A stretch of DNA of 64,000 bases from Chelonoidis abingdonii (GCF_003597395.2 NC_133778.1:27467748-27531747); one strand, 5' to 3'. Shown: positions 1-11,796, numbered from the stretch's first letter. Notes: a model not told the origin generated them from the letters alone. Made by a program: numbers and translations.

Positions 1-301
1 ACATCATATACAGGGTTCAGGACCAGCCCACAACATTTTGGCAACTGAGGCGGGGAGCTCAAATGGCACCTCCACGTCCCCTCACTTGGGCCAAAACCTT
101 GAAAGTTCTCAATTCTGCCTTCTTCCTGTTCTACTCCTCCTCTGATACTGCTCTGCTACCTACCCCAATAAAGGAGAACTAACAACTTCAAATGCCTTGT
201 TCTAAAAATTTAAGTAACACTTCACTTTCAAACGCCTGAACAGCAAATGTAACTTCTCTTATCTGCATAGTGAACACTGGCATTTTTATCTGTTTGAATA
301 A

Positions 302-3108
302 TCAAAGTGGTGCTTTCTGTGCCTTCTTGGTTGCAAAAATTTGAACTGCTTCCTGCTGAAGATCCACAGTCTGGGCCAGCTCATGCTCTGTTGAGATGGT
401 TGCAAGGCCAACCAGCCTCTCCTGAGTCATTGTGGAGTGTAGATGTGTTTTTATTAACTTCAGCTTGGAGAAGCTGCAGTTTCCCCTGGCAACTGTTACA
501 GGAAGCGTTAGAAGTATGCGCAGAGCAACAAAAGCATTTGAGAAAAGACAGGGGTCATCTTATTTGTGCACATATATTCCAGAACAGTCTTTGGAGTTGA
601 TCCTGCTGAAAATGTATCTTAAGTGATGAACTGAAAGTCCTTTCAAATCACTCACATCAATATTGCGCACCTCATCATGTGCCACTGTCTCTAGTGCCCT
701 GCATTGCTGGTGTAGGTCTTCTTCAGGTATAGTGAGGAGTTTTGGAATATCATAAAACATCCCAAATATACTGCTCTGTTCCTTGAGCTGCATGAAACAT
801 TCTTCAACTGACTGTATTGCACAATCTAGCACCTGGTTAAAGAAATCAACTTTGAATTGTTATTTGGGGTCTCTTATGGGATTATCCCATGCCTCGTAAT
901 CAAAATGTCTTCTTCTTTGGTGACTCTTGTATTCTTGAATGGGTTGGAAGATTGCTTCAGTGTGAAGTTCCTCTGCGAACCTCTGTGCACTCCTCAGAAG
1001 TTTTGAAATCTCTCATTTGACCAGTAAGACTGTAGGTATGACTTTGCTTTGTCCAGTTGTTCCATTGCTCCAGATATATCAAGGTCAACACCTTGGAGTC
1101 TTGCTTAAAACATTTATTTCAAATAGTATGTCATGCCACAACACTAAGCCACATAGAAATTTGAAGTTATGTATATTTCTGATGATTCAATTTCCCTCTG
1201 CCACTGTTCTCCCATCAACAGTTCCTGTCATAGCATTATCCTCCATAATGGCAACTATGCCATCATCTATCTTCCCAATTTGGTGTTTGATAGGCTTTAT
1301 TGCCTCCACTGGACTTTCCCATCGTGTGGCACTCAGTGGCTTCAGTGTCAGAGAGGATGTTCCCAGATGTTGCTTCAAAATTTGCGATTGATGAGCTGAT
1401 GCAGAGAAAAATACATAGATGCTTTGAATTACATTAAAAAATTCAGCAGCCTCATTAGAAGCTGATGCTGCATCACTGACCACCAAGTTCAATGAATGAG
1501 AACTGCACGGGACAAAAAAAGCTCAAGGGTTTAACTCTCAGATCCACGTCTGCACTCCTCTGTTCTTTCCTCTCACGTTGGCACCATTATTGTAATCCTG
1601 ACCTCTCATGTCAACTATTGCAACTTCCAGCTTTTCAAGAAGCACGCTAGTCATACTTGCTCCTGTGGTATCATCAATGTCAATAAATTCTAGAAAATGT
1701 TCTCTGACAGTCACCACTGCAGGGACATTTTCACTAGGTTCTGTTGTTACAAAACACACGATTAAAGTCATTTGTTCCATATGGCTGATGTCAGGTGTGC
1801 AGAGTAATACAGTGGTTTCAAACTTTTTACTGGTGACCCCTTTCACATAGCAAGCTTCTGAGTGTGACCCCCTTATAAATTAAAAACATATTTTTAAATA
1901 TTTAACACCATTATAAATACTGGAGGCGAAGCAGGGTTTGGAGTGGAGGCTGACAGCTCATGACCCTCCCCTCCATGTAATAGCCTTGTGACTGCTTGAG
2001 GGGTCCCGATCCCCAGTTTGAGAACCCCTGGAGTAATATCTTGATGGTTTCAGATCTGCCATAATCTTCTGTTTGACTTTTATTGCCAGTCACTGTATGA
2101 TCTCATTTTGAATGGTTTATCCAAGCTAGTGCTGTGCATACATTTCTTGGGTGGTGACTCTTCTTTGATGCTGTACTCCAGGAGCATCTAATTCTGCCAT
2201 CAGCTCCACAGTTTTAAGAGGTTTCCATTGTTCAGCACATACAGCTGATCTGAAGTGCCACGCAGTGCTAGGTTTTGGGTAGCAAGCATTCTCACAATGG
2301 CAATAAGCCTTTTCAGAACATTTTGCCAGTAAAGAGACTCTGGTGCAACCTTCTCTTGATGCTGATCATCTATGGTGGCCTTTAACCTTAGTCTCATCTC
2401 AAGCGCTTTCCACCGATGGAATGCTCTCTAGTGATTTGCTGCCTTCTCGTGGCACGTCAGATTTCTAGCTAGATTCTTCCAGTCCTTTGTTCCTGTAGAA
2501 TCCAATGTGGCTGGAAGATTAGACGGGAAGAGTTTTCAAAAAATGGTATGCAGCATTCTGGGTTTTTGAGTATATAAGCCATGGCTTCTTCACTTTGTCA
2601 CCATTGGGGATTTCACACCAGTAATGTGTTGGATGGAAACTTCTATTTTCATTATGTTTGAAAAACATGAAGTTTTTCACTTGCTGTGGCCCATGCAGTA
2701 CAAGGAAGTCCCTCAGGCTACTGCTCAAGTGGGTCCACAGTCCTGGATCATCTAGACTTAAGGAACTAAACTCAGCAGCAGCTGTTTCTTGCGCCTCCAC
2801 CACACTCTTATGTGATCTACACTTTTCTTCAGGAATGTGCATGGTTACATCATTTGAGAGATGGAGATATAGGATGTTGCAGTATTTCTGCCAGGTCACT
2901 GCACTCTATACTGAAGATCTGGCTTTCTCTTTCACCACTCTCATCTCACTGGGCTGGAAGGGTCACTCTGAACATTGTGTCTATGATCTCAGGAGAGTCC
3001 TTCCTGCTTAGGTAAGAAAGGGACGCTTTTTCTCTTTCTTTTTCTGATGCTGCCCCGGGCGCATTTTCTTTTTCACTCACGGACCTGCTTGTTGTTGCCA
3101 GCTATGTG
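302..3108 (-). pseudogene. hAT transposase pseudogene, ZMYM1-like
   Basis: This is the decayed coding region of a cut-and-paste hAT transposase related to domesticated ZMYM1/ZMYM-type proteins. On the minus strand a charged N-terminal part (about 3108-2900) is followed by a TTF-type zinc-finger-like block (2899-2519, with SSSLRDFLVLHGPQQVKNF). A DUF4371/RNase H-like catalytic block follows (1846-1187, with DISHMEQMTLIV, then VVSDAASASNEA and LKPLSATRWES). The hAT C-terminal dimerisation segment lies near 480-302, with MTQERLVGLATISTEHEL, ending at a TGA whose complement is 302-304. Several stops and frameshifts separate the blocks, and an inserted MITE (1810-2030) cuts the catalytic part, so it cannot encode a working enzyme. 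The family assignment is firm. The start is approximate. Confidence 0.85.
1810..2030. mobile_element. hAT MITE nested in the transposase pseudogene
   Basis: The termini are inverted repeats: CAGTGGTTTCAAACTTT on the left, and GTTTGAGAACCCCTG on the right. It is flanked by a perfect 8-bp duplication GAGTAATA (1802-1809 and 2031-2038), diagnostic of hAT transposition. It is non-coding and 221 bp long. It inserted after the host transposase gene and disrupts it. Confidence 0.93.
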
Positions 3109-3181
3109 GGCTCTCAAAACTCAGTGAGGAGACAAATTAAGCGAGGGTGGTAGCAGGGCTGAGGGAAGTATCAGCGTCTTG

Positions 3182-4654
3182 GGCCTGGTTTACACTACGA
3201 TTTTTAGGGTCGATTTTAGCAGCGTTATCCTCGATTTTAACCCTGGACCTGTCCACAGACAAAGGCCTTTTTCGTCTTAAGGGCTCTTCAAACGATTTCT
3301 TTATCCACTCCGACAAGGGGATTAGCACTTGAAATTGGCCTTGCAGGTAGAATTATGGTGTGTGTGGATGCATTTTGATGGTATTGGCCTCTAGGAGCTA
3401 TTCCGAGTGCTTCCATTGTGACCGCTCTGAACGCGCTTCTCAACTAGATGCAATCCTGGCCAGGTAGACAGGGGAAAAAGGCCTCGCAAACTTTTTGAAT
3501 GTTTCATCATTCCTGTTGGCCGCATGGAAAGTGATCAGACAGGTGGGACATTGCAGAGACTCCTCAGGCATGATGTGCACATTGCCCAGGCCCGTACTTT
3601 GTGAGACGTCTATGTCATGTTATGTCATCTCATTTATCTGCTGCTGTCGCCTCTGCCTTGGTTTTTTATGTTTTTGCGCTTCTTGGTTCTGCGCTGAAAA
3701 GAGGCACGAACAATTGTCTGTGTTGCTCTGTAAGAGGAAGAGGTGACTTGGACGACATGGTTTACACGGGAATTAAAACTCAACAGTAAGGGGGTTGGCT
3801 TGCATCAGGAGAAACACAAATGTCCACAGAATGGCCCCCTCCAGGATTGGAGCTCAAAACCCTGGGTTTAGCAGGCCATTGATGTCACAAAACAAATTGG
3901 GTCAATTTCTTGTTTTGATCCACTCCATCTCTCTTTTACATCTTAGGCTGGCAGCAGACAGCGCAGTATGACTGCTAGCCATCGTCATCTCCTGGGTGCT
4001 CAGCAGAGGATGCTGCATTACGATTGCTAGCCATCATCGTCATCTCCTGGGTGCTCAGTAGAAAATGGGAATGACTTGGCTGAGTCACTCCCATGTCTGC
4101 CCAGGCACCCATGACTGACCTCACCAAGGTCGGCTAAAGAGCATCCAGGAGTACGACAACGATGACTACCAATCATTTGCTGCCAAAAGGCAATGAGCTG
4201 CTGCTGTGTAGCAATGCAGTCCCACGTCCGCCAGCACCCAGGAGACGTACGGTGACAGTGAGCTGAGTGGGCTCCATGCTTGCCGTGGTATGGCATCTGC
4301 TCAGGTAACTCAGGAAAGAAGGCGCAAAATGATTGTCTGCCGTTCCTTTCACGGAGGGAGGGAGCCTGAAGACATGTACCCAGAACCACCCATGACACTG
4401 TTTTTGCCCCATCAGGCATTGGGATCTCAACCCAGAATTCCAATGTGCAGCAGAGACTGCAGGAACTATGGGATAGCTACCCACAGTGCAACGCTCTGGA
4501 AGTTGATGCTATCCTCGGTACTGTGGACCCAGTCTGCCAACTTAATGCACTTAGAGCATTTTGTGTGGGGACAGGCTCAGTCGACTGAATAAAAATGATT
4601 TCTAAAAAAACAACTTCCATAAATTTGACCTAATTTCATAGTGTAGACATACCC
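3182..4654. mobile_element. Harbinger-like non-autonomous DNA transposon
   Basis: The ends are imperfect inverted repeats: GGTTTACACTACGA near 3187 and TCATAGTGTAGACATACCC ending at 4654. Both ends carry the GTCTACACTA-type terminus shared with the element at 12119-12391. The trinucleotide TTG abuts both ends (3179-3181, 4655-4657), compatible with a 3-bp Harbinger duplication although TTA/TAA is usual. The interior has no intact gene. The open stretch at 4027-4443 on the minus strand matches no family I know. A SINE-derived segment lies inside at 3826-3885. The element is inserted in the older hAT copy. The superfamily call rests on recalled resemblance of the termini. Confidence 0.65.
3826..3885 (-). 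repeat. tRNA-SINE-derived segment inside the Harbinger-like element
   Basis: About 50 bases match the tRNA-like part of the SINE at 7637-7811, including CCCTGGGTTTAGCAGGCCA next to the B-box region (compare 7771-7788). Only this internal part is present, with no CR1-like tail and no A box. Confidence 0.6.
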
Positions 4655-5120
4655 TTGAGGGCCTAACTGGCTCCTGCTACTCAGTTGACTGCCTGTTCTC
4701 CTCAAGTGGATTCAGGGAAGCAGCAGCAAACAGGAAGCTACCTGAGAAGCTGGTGTTAATCAGGCCAGGCTCCTGGGGATGCTAGAGAGGTACTTAAGAG
4801 GCTCCTTCTCCTCTATCTCTGTGCAGTTCTTGCTGCTTTCTGTTATTCCCTCTCACCTTTTCTCCTGCCTGCCGGCCATGTCTCTTGTGCCCTCCTTCCT
4901 CCAGCACAGCACTCCACCATCTCTGTGCATCTAGAGAGAGAGAATACATATGCAGCAGCAGCAGACACAGTTTTCTATACTCTGGGTCCTAGTGGCATCC
5001 TCACCCCAGTCTGACACCTGAGTTTGCCTCATGGTAAGGCCAGCCCTGGCAGAGTTTACTGTTGGTTCAATGGCTCTCAGCACACCCACTATACAAATTG
5101 TTCAAGCACCTGTCACAGAC

Positions 5121-7636
5121 TGATCTACAAGATATCTATTACTATATATTTTTACACAAAAATCATTTACATTTATGATCACACTGAAGTGTCTTGAATT
5201 GGGATTTGAATACATTGTTGTAATGATCCTACAATTTTCATAATAAGGAAGTCCAACAATTAAAAATAAAGTTGTGCAAGAGCAAGAAGCAGAGCAAATA
5301 CATTTCAGTGTTTATAGAAATGTACTGGAATCAATCATATGCTTTCCCTGAGCTTGTCAGTAGATGGTAGATTCCATGTTCCCTCCAAAACACGTGACTT
5401 GTAGTGCCTCTTAGCCCCCAACAGCAGCAGCTGCCTTTAAGAGTACTGGAGGTAGAGTAGATTTAACAGACTACCAACTTTCAAAACAACACTGCTTCAG
5501 GTTCTGATTCAGCAAACCACTTCAGCCCATTTTCAACTTTAAGTATCATTCATATCCTTAAAGTTAGGAATGTGTTTGTACCTTGCTAAATTGGGGCATC
5601 GGTCATTAAAATGCTCCTTTTAAAAACATGTAAGTGGTTACTCAACAGAAGTAGCCATTGGAATCCACCAGATAAACATGCATTTACAAAACACTTAGTA
5701 CTGGGTGTGCTGCTTGTTGCCTCACAGTAGCAAAAAAGAGAACTACTTAAGTTAGCAAGCTCTGTTTCACATGGCAAGTATTTATAGGATCAGGAGGACT
5801 CCGATTAGTTTGAGCATTTTGGAACATACCATAATACATAACGTGCACTCTGCTACCATGCACTGAAAGTTTCCTAGTGTGCTTTAATGTACTACTATTT
5901 CAAACCCATGTCAATCAAATCACACTAGGGAACTTTTACCCAACATACCATAACAGTTCTCAAAGTCAGATTAAACATACACAAATTCACATGAGCGATT
6001 CAGCCAAAAATGTATATTAGGTAAGTAAATAATACTTATTAAAAATGCTGAATATTTTAGCCAGTCCTAAAATGGTATTAAACAAGCTTGTCTGTAGAAG
6101 CTGCTTGGTCTTATCTGAAGTAACTAAAGATGTGGGGGTTACCTTGGGCCTAAACTGGCCGATGGAATGCCTTTAAAAACAAAACAGGTGCCTATATGAA
6201 GTGAACTGTTTTACCCTATTAATATAACGTGAAGGTGGAGGACGCTAGCAGTTGATGCTCTGGTTTCTCTGAGGATTCCCTTAGGGAAGTACTATCAGAA
6301 AAGGAGAGAGAGAAAAAGTGGCCATAAAACAGCTCATCTTATCAGTGGTAGAAGCCTAGTTTGCCTGTGAGCTCTGCAGGCTCTCCTACTGAATGGCCAG
6401 ATTGCTCCCTGTAGCATGGACCATGGAGGATGGTTCAGGAGAGAGGGCACAAAGAACCATTGTGTCTCCCAAAGGGGTGGGAGATGTTCAGTGAAAGTTG
6501 TAGTCTTTGTACTTAGAAGAGTACAGGGTCTCCTCTATCCAGGCCTTCCAAAAGGTGCAGGGGATGGCAGAGATGTATAAGAAAAGGGTTCTGTCTTTCC
6601 CGCCACACCATCCAAATGTAGATGTGACTAATGTGTTTCCTTTGCAAGGCAGAGAATTAGGGGAAGGAATGGCCTCCCCAGGTATAGTCCTTTACCAAGT
6701 TCCTCCAGAACAGGGTGCCTCTGCCCATCCACCTGATAAAGTTGAAACTAAATGCCACAACATAGCCCTCTATGTGGAAACTCTCTTTGACTTCATTTGT
6801 TCCACTGCTTTTGGCCACTGCAAGAATAATGAAAGGAGTCAGAACTGGTCTCAGGGCCAGGTCTATTTCCTTGGTATGTGGCTTTTTCTATGGAACAGTT
6901 GCATAAACAGAGGCAACGACAGTAACAGATTATGTAAGGGGTGCATGCTCTGAGTTACTGCACCATTTGGAAATAGGAGTGAGCATTCTGCCCAGAACAC
7001 AGCACATGTTAAACAAAGTGGCCAATGAGCAATGTGAGGCCTAAAGGGCAACATAGGTATTGTGGGCCAGATCCACAGCTCACTCAAGTCAATGGAAAGA
7101 TTCCCAGTAGCTTGAATTATGCTCAAAATGCCTTCCCAGAGAGGTCAGGATGCCACAAGCAGGTACATTAATTTTATCATCAGCCTGGTGACCATAACAG
7201 GTATAGGGCTGACCGCCAAGATATTAGACTCCTCTCTGTAGGCAAAACTAGTGACTCAAAGCACGACAACATGATAGGCTACAAGAATATCATTGACTGG
7301 GTGGGGTGAAGAATGAATGGCTTAAGTCCAGAAATTGTCTGTGCCTATGTGTAAAACTATGTTAGCAGGAAATTTGCTTGCTAAAGATAGCCAATAACAT
7401 AAGTTCATTTACATTTTGTGTAATTGTACATAACAATTCATTTACAATTAAGCAACAGATAATTTTTTCCAATGAAAAATTCCAGCTGTCACACACTGAG
7501 AAGAGTGGTTGGTCATTGTCAAAAATCCTGTACCTCTTTGAAGATAGTGTGCAGTTCAGAGTTGTTCAAAATTCTCTATCTTCTGTTCTTTAATTTTTTA
7601 GGCCCAATATATAGATTTTTTTTTTTAAAGGAATTG
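5121..7636. other. No gene recognised
   Basis: This is A+T-rich, apparently unique sequence. An open frame of 148 codons at 6507-6953 has no recognisable domain or splice context. A short motif related to the GAAGTCAATGG palindrome family occurs near 7084-7105. I see no exon, RNA gene or intact transposon. Confidence 0.5.
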
Positions 7637-7811
7637 ATCATAGAATATCAGGGTTGGAAGGAACCTCAGAAGGTCATCTAGTCCAACCCCCTGCTCAAAG
7701 CAGGACCAATCCCCAGACAGATCTTTGCCCCAGATCCCTAAATGGCCTCCTCAAGGATTGAACTCTCAACCCTGGGTTTAGCAGGCCAGTGCTCAAACCC
7801 CTGAGCCATCA
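7637..7811 (-). mobile_element. SINE with tRNA head and CR1-like tail
   Basis: On the minus strand this starts with a tRNA-like head whose A-box region reads GATGGCTCAGGGGTTTGAGC (7791-7810). The B box contains GTTCAATCC (7756-7764). The other half (7637-7734) has the classic CR1 3'-end sequence, seen on the plus strand as ATCATAGAATATCAGGG followed by GGTCATCTAGTCCAACCCCC. This tRNA-plus-CR1-tail design is that of the turtle polIII/SINE family, which is mobilised by CR1 enzymes. No clear target duplication was found. Confidence 0.8.
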
Positions 7812-8976
7812 CTCTCACCTATGAAATAGCCTATGGTAAGAGAAGATGTTACATTTTCTGCCTGCGTCACAACCACCCTTTCCCCTGTTCTGTGGCTTTG
7901 GCTACAGGAGGGAACCTTAGCAGAAGAGTCCCACTGGTGCTGCCACTTGGACAGCTGCACTGGTATTACCTTCAGTGTGAGCATTAGTGTGGACAAGATA
8001 TAGCTGGCATAATGGTGAGCCTTACCTAACCTAAGTGCAGCTGACCTAGCACTAACATTGGTGTAAATTTGTTTGCTAATTTTAACACATTTTTTCTATT
8101 TTGAAAAGCTACCGCACCAAAATACCAAATAGGGTTCAGTAATGAACTGTTGCCATGTTTGTCTGATAGAAAAGATGTAGAGGGGGAGGTGTTCTTCTCA
8201 GAACAGAGGCAAGACATCAGTCAGTGTTACACTGCAATTGTTAACTTCCAGACAGCCTAGTCCTGGTCAGAGACATGAGCCATTGATCAAGGTCTGGCCT
8301 AAAAAAAACAAAAGAACAAATATGTTTTTAAGGATATTAGTGTTAACGAACAACCTCGATTTATCTGAACAGCCAGAGTGGGATTTGGGTAATTACCCTG
8401 CTTCCAGGTTTATTGGTTTGGATTTGATGGGGGTGGTTTCAACAAAAACACACACGACACCACAAGATAAACCTGCAGTTTTTATTTGCTAAGCATTGGT
8501 CAGGCAGTGGGGGGAGAGATGGGGGGGTGTTAGCCTGAGTTTGGGGGCTTGAGTCCAGACAGCACAGGATTAGGGCTCTCCTGCCATTTTGCTTGACAAC
8601 ATTTATAAGCAGGGAAATGGGGCCATCACTGTAAACACAAAGCCTACTGGGAATTAGCCCAGTTTAAGGCAGATTGACAGGAAAGCCAAGAGACAAGTTG
8701 CGACCATACAGAAGACTATTGTTACTGTCAGTTTAGTTTTGTAAATAAGTGTTAAAAAGCCAAGAGCTGAATCTTTGTAGTAAGAAAGATTGATGTGCTA
8801 GTATTGGCTGTGGCTCTGGTTATTTTGTCTCTGTGTTAAGGGAACACTGTCAGATTAAAAAGCTTATATTTAAAGAGTCAGAATGAGTTTTATTATCTGT
8901 TTTAATATGAACATTTCCTAGCTGAAAGAATCTTATTTTCCTGTATATCTTTTATAGACAGGTGCCAGTTCAGAGC
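7812..8976. other. No gene recognised
   Basis: I see no exon, RNA gene or clear repeat. A G-rich tract (about 8498-8530) is the only compositional feature. Confidence 0.45.
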
Positions 8977-9101
8977 CATAGGTGCTAGAACTAGTCGTGC
9001 TGGGGGTGCTACCTCACCCCCTGCTTGAAGCAGTAACAATAGCCCAATACATGGTTTCCACCTTCAGCATCCCCCTTATAAAAATTGTTCCAACATCACT
9101 G
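8977..9101. mobile_element. hAT MITE, relative of the 1-5112 element
   Basis: This is 125 bp, with left end CATAGGTGCTAGAACTAG and right end ATTGTTCCAACATCACTG. These are diverged copies of the GGTGCTGGAAC-type terminus seen at 5054-5112 and 41023-41162. The flanks carry TTCAGAGC (8969-8976) and TCCAGAGC (9102-9109), an 8-bp target duplication with one mismatch. There is no coding capacity. Confidence 0.8.
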
Positions 9102-9119
9102 TCCAGAGCGCCCCCTTAT

Positions 9120-9596
9120 GACTTGCAATGGCCCTGCAGGCACCCTGCCCTCCATTTCCTCTCACATTTTTTGCAATAATTGATTTTAAGACCAGAGTCC
9201 TCACAGTAAGGTTCCCTTTTTGGGGATCTCATTTATTTAGTCTTTTACCAACTACAGATCTTTTGCCCCTACTAGGCCTTTGGGCTCATTGGCTAAGAAG
9301 TCCCACAACTCTCCTTCCTAGAGCCCAATAGCTTTCAGCTCAGTGCCTCCCGGCTTCCTTTGAGTTGCCCTCTAGTGAAGAGCTGCTTCCAGGGCTTGCT
9401 TCCTTCTCTCCCCCACCATTCAGGGCTCTCTAGTATTATTTGCCCCAGAGACCTGACTGGACCATGTTACGCATTTCCCCCCGCACCTCCCCCAACCCAG
9501 CTAGCTGAAGGGGGAGGTGAGTCAACAGATTGGAGCTGAAACCACAGATAGAAGCTGAAACCCATCCCCCCTTAAAGGGACAGCCACCCTGTAACA
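9120..9596 (-). repeat. LTR-like candidate
   Basis: Read on the minus strand from 9596 this begins TGTTACAGGGTGGCTGTCC and contains an AATAAA-type signal near 9230. It has the moderately G+C-rich composition common in vertebrate LTRs. The far boundary, a second LTR and a target duplication were not found, so this is a suggestion only. Confidence 0.3.
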
Positions 9597-9601
9597 GCAT
9601 T

Positions 9602-11113
9602 TATGAGGTGTACTTTCTACACTTCAATCAACTTGGACAATTAAAATTAATTAATTTCACTTTTTGATCCTCATCCATTACTACAAAGCTGCAATGTTTG
9701 CTTTCAAAGACAAGGGAAAGTTTACATTCAACGAAAAAAAAATTGTTCATTCTAATAAAAAAATAAAATGTTTCTATTGGTATTAGGTTTTATACAAGCT
9801 TTTTTTGTAGGGAGAGGCTTATACATAACCTAAATGTTTGGCCTAAACAACCTGACAATATCCTTTTAATAAACTGCATTTGATAACCCATATTCCTGAC
9901 TTCTGAGATTTAGAGCTGTCCAATAAATGAGATTCAGTCTGAACCCCACACAGAATGTGAAGTACTTATCTTTAGAATGTTCAATAAGAATGAACAATGT
10001 ACTCCCAGGGCAATCTTGTCATGCCTTAGATGTATTAACATGTGAAACATGAGCTAGTCCTGAATGTACAGAGACATTCTAGGACGTATGATATTAAAAT
10101 AGCCCTGTGTAATTAAGAATAAAATGGGATTCGGGAACTACATTTTCATTGATCTATTCAAAGTATTGTTACACAAATAGTATTAATTCCTCATTGCTAA
10201 TTGCAGATAATAAAATGTGGATATATTACCCAACAAATTGTTTAAAATGTATCATTAAAGTATTTATCACAGGGCAAGCTTATGAAGCCACCACACTACG
10301 TCTGTGTACCTGAAGCTTTCAGTAATTCTGCAGCTGTACATTTTTTAGCTTTGTTTTTCCTCAGAAAAGCTAAATCAAAAAGCAATGTATGCTGTGGTGT
10401 ATGGGATACTCATGAATGGATTCAACCCACTCACAGCAACGGCGTCATGGTCTCTGGAGGTCAGATTCAACGAAACCGGAGGGGGATTTCCACCAGGGTT
10501 CTGCAGGAGCACTGCCAGCTGAGGCTGCTGAAAGGATGAATTGAATCAGTGATATCCTGGCCTGTGCTACCCACTTAACTTCCTGTGCCCTCCCTGACCC
10601 GAACAGAAAGAAGTTTGTGGCTGCCTCTATTGTTGTAGCTTCCTATGCTTGTTCACTTTCTACCACCAGAGACAACCTCCATGACTGAGAGGTATTTAGC
10701 CCAGTCAGCATTCAACAAATGAGTGTTTTGGTTAGGTCATGCTCCTCTTGTGCTTGGTGACCCAGTATACTCTGAAGGTTGGAGCTTTTCTTAGAGATTT
10801 CTCAGTTCTGCACAGATGCACCTCCTCTGCAAATCTAGGACAAGGCAGGACTGGCACCTCATAGTTTCATCCTGCAGTTGAATTAATTTTCCTTAAGTAA
10901 AAAAAGGAGTTAGTTTTCTTCTAATGCCCCCAGGGCTCTTATTAGCCATCTCGCCAAACACTAGCGTGTTGCCTAATTTTAAATAAACTGTTGGCCATAT
11001 AGTTGTCAACATGGCAGTCCTTTAGGTGTTGTTTACACCTTGCTGGCTCCGACATGGTTGTTCCTACCAACCATTTCCATGCCTCCTGGAAGGCTGACCA
11101 AAAGGTACCATAT
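9602..11113. other. No gene recognised
   Basis: This is A+T-rich sequence up to about 10280, then mixed composition. The 85-codon open frame at 10282-10539 has no recognisable motif. There is no repeat that I can name. Confidence 0.45.
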
Positions 11114-11126
11114 TATCCACAATCTA

Positions 11127-11680
11127 TCGACCAGCAGGGTGGCACAGACACAGACATCAAAGTAAGGATTGGTAAGGCAAGAGCAGCCTTCTTACAGCTC
11201 AAGAACATCTGGAGCTCCAGAGAGCTGTCTTTGGCAATAAAAATTCGACTGTTCAACTCCAATGTGAAATCAGTCCTACTGTATGGAGCTGAAACCTGGA
11301 GGACAACCAAAACAACCACCAGGAAGATCCAGACCTTCATTAATAGCTGCCTCAGAAGGATTCTCCAGATCCGCTGGCCAGACACCATCAGTAACATCCA
11401 CCTCTTGGAGAGGACCCGTCAACTCCCAGCAGAGGAAGAAATCAGAAGGAGAAGGTGGGGTTGGATAGGACATACACTACGCAAGCAGCCAACTAACATC
11501 ACCAGACAGGCACTGCGGTGGAACCCCCAAGGCAAGCGGAAAAGAGGCCGTCCAAGAAACACCTGGCGACGCGACCTTCAGGCTGATAGCAAAAAAACTG
11601 GGCTATACCTGGAACCAGCTAGAGCAAATGGCCCAGGATAGAGGACTCTGGAGATCTGTGGTTGGCGGCCCATACCCCGA
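11127..11680 (+). pseudogene. LINE ORF2 C-terminal fragment
   Basis: This is a reading frame for the end of a LINE ORF2 protein, beyond the catalytic reverse transcriptase core. Visible motifs are [60 protein letters not shown] and [15 protein letters not shown]. The first about 155 codons are uninterrupted. Near 11590, at a run of seven A, the frame shifts; the continuation (with [12 protein letters not shown]) is in another frame and ends before the GAGT tail. The bases 11003-11126 that extend the open frame upstream lie outside the element and are not part of the protein. It lacks the endonuclease and catalytic domains. Confidence 0.85.
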
Positions 11681-11711
11681 TTGGGGTGACGGGCATGAGT
11701 GAGTGAGTGAG
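11127..11711 (+). mobile_element. 5'-truncated non-LTR retrotransposon (LINE) with target duplication
   Basis: A 585-bp 3' end of a LINE is flanked by the perfect 13-bp duplication TATCCACAATCTA (11114-11126 and 11712-11724). It holds the C-terminal part of the reverse transcriptase protein, a short 3' UTR, and a tail of GAGT tetranucleotides (about 11695-11711) in place of poly(A). The short-tandem-repeat tail and 5' truncation are typical of target-primed reverse transcription. The exact clade (RTE-like or a related one) was not resolved from sequence alone. Confidence 0.9.
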
Positions 11712-11780
11712 TATCCACAATCTAGATAATAAAATAAGGAGCAGCTATTAGAAACTTTGTACATGTAACAAACTGACCTA

Positions 11781-11796
11781 CACACACACACACACA
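11781..11796. repeat. (CA)n microsatellite
   Basis: Eight CA units in a row. Confidence 0.9.

Larger units (their letters stand above)
1..5112 (-). mobile_element. Degraded autonomous hAT transposon (ZMYM1-like), left end outside window
   Basis: This is a large DNA transposon read on the minus strand. It holds a broken hAT transposase (302-3108), a non-coding leader (about 4655-5050) and a terminal arm at 5054-5112. Read on the minus strand, the arm starts CAGGTGCTTGAACAA, a CAG-type hAT terminus. The same arm occurs in the short MITEs at 8977-9101 and 41023-41162. Two younger elements sit inside: a 221-bp hAT MITE at 1810-2030 and a Harbinger-like element at 3182-4654. The expected 8-bp target duplication (TCACAGAC, 5113-5120) cannot be checked because the other end lies before position 1. 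Joining the leader and arm to the transposase is an inference from spacing, orientation and recalled family layout. Confidence 0.6.

Noticed and set aside
4027..4443. 138-codon open frame on the minus strand in the Harbinger-like element
   Set aside because: It matches neither the nuclease nor the Myb/SANT protein of Harbinger elements as I know them, and other copies of such sequence are non-coding.
6507..6953. 148-codon open frame
   Set aside because: No recognisable domain or splice signals, and no relation to known transposon proteins.
7735..7811. Possible tRNA gene with A and B boxes
   Set aside because: It is fused to a CR1-like tail and does not form a full tRNA, so it is the head of a SINE.
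11003..11126. N-terminal extension of the LINE open frame
   Set aside because: It lies outside the target duplication, so it is flanking DNA that happens to stay in frame.
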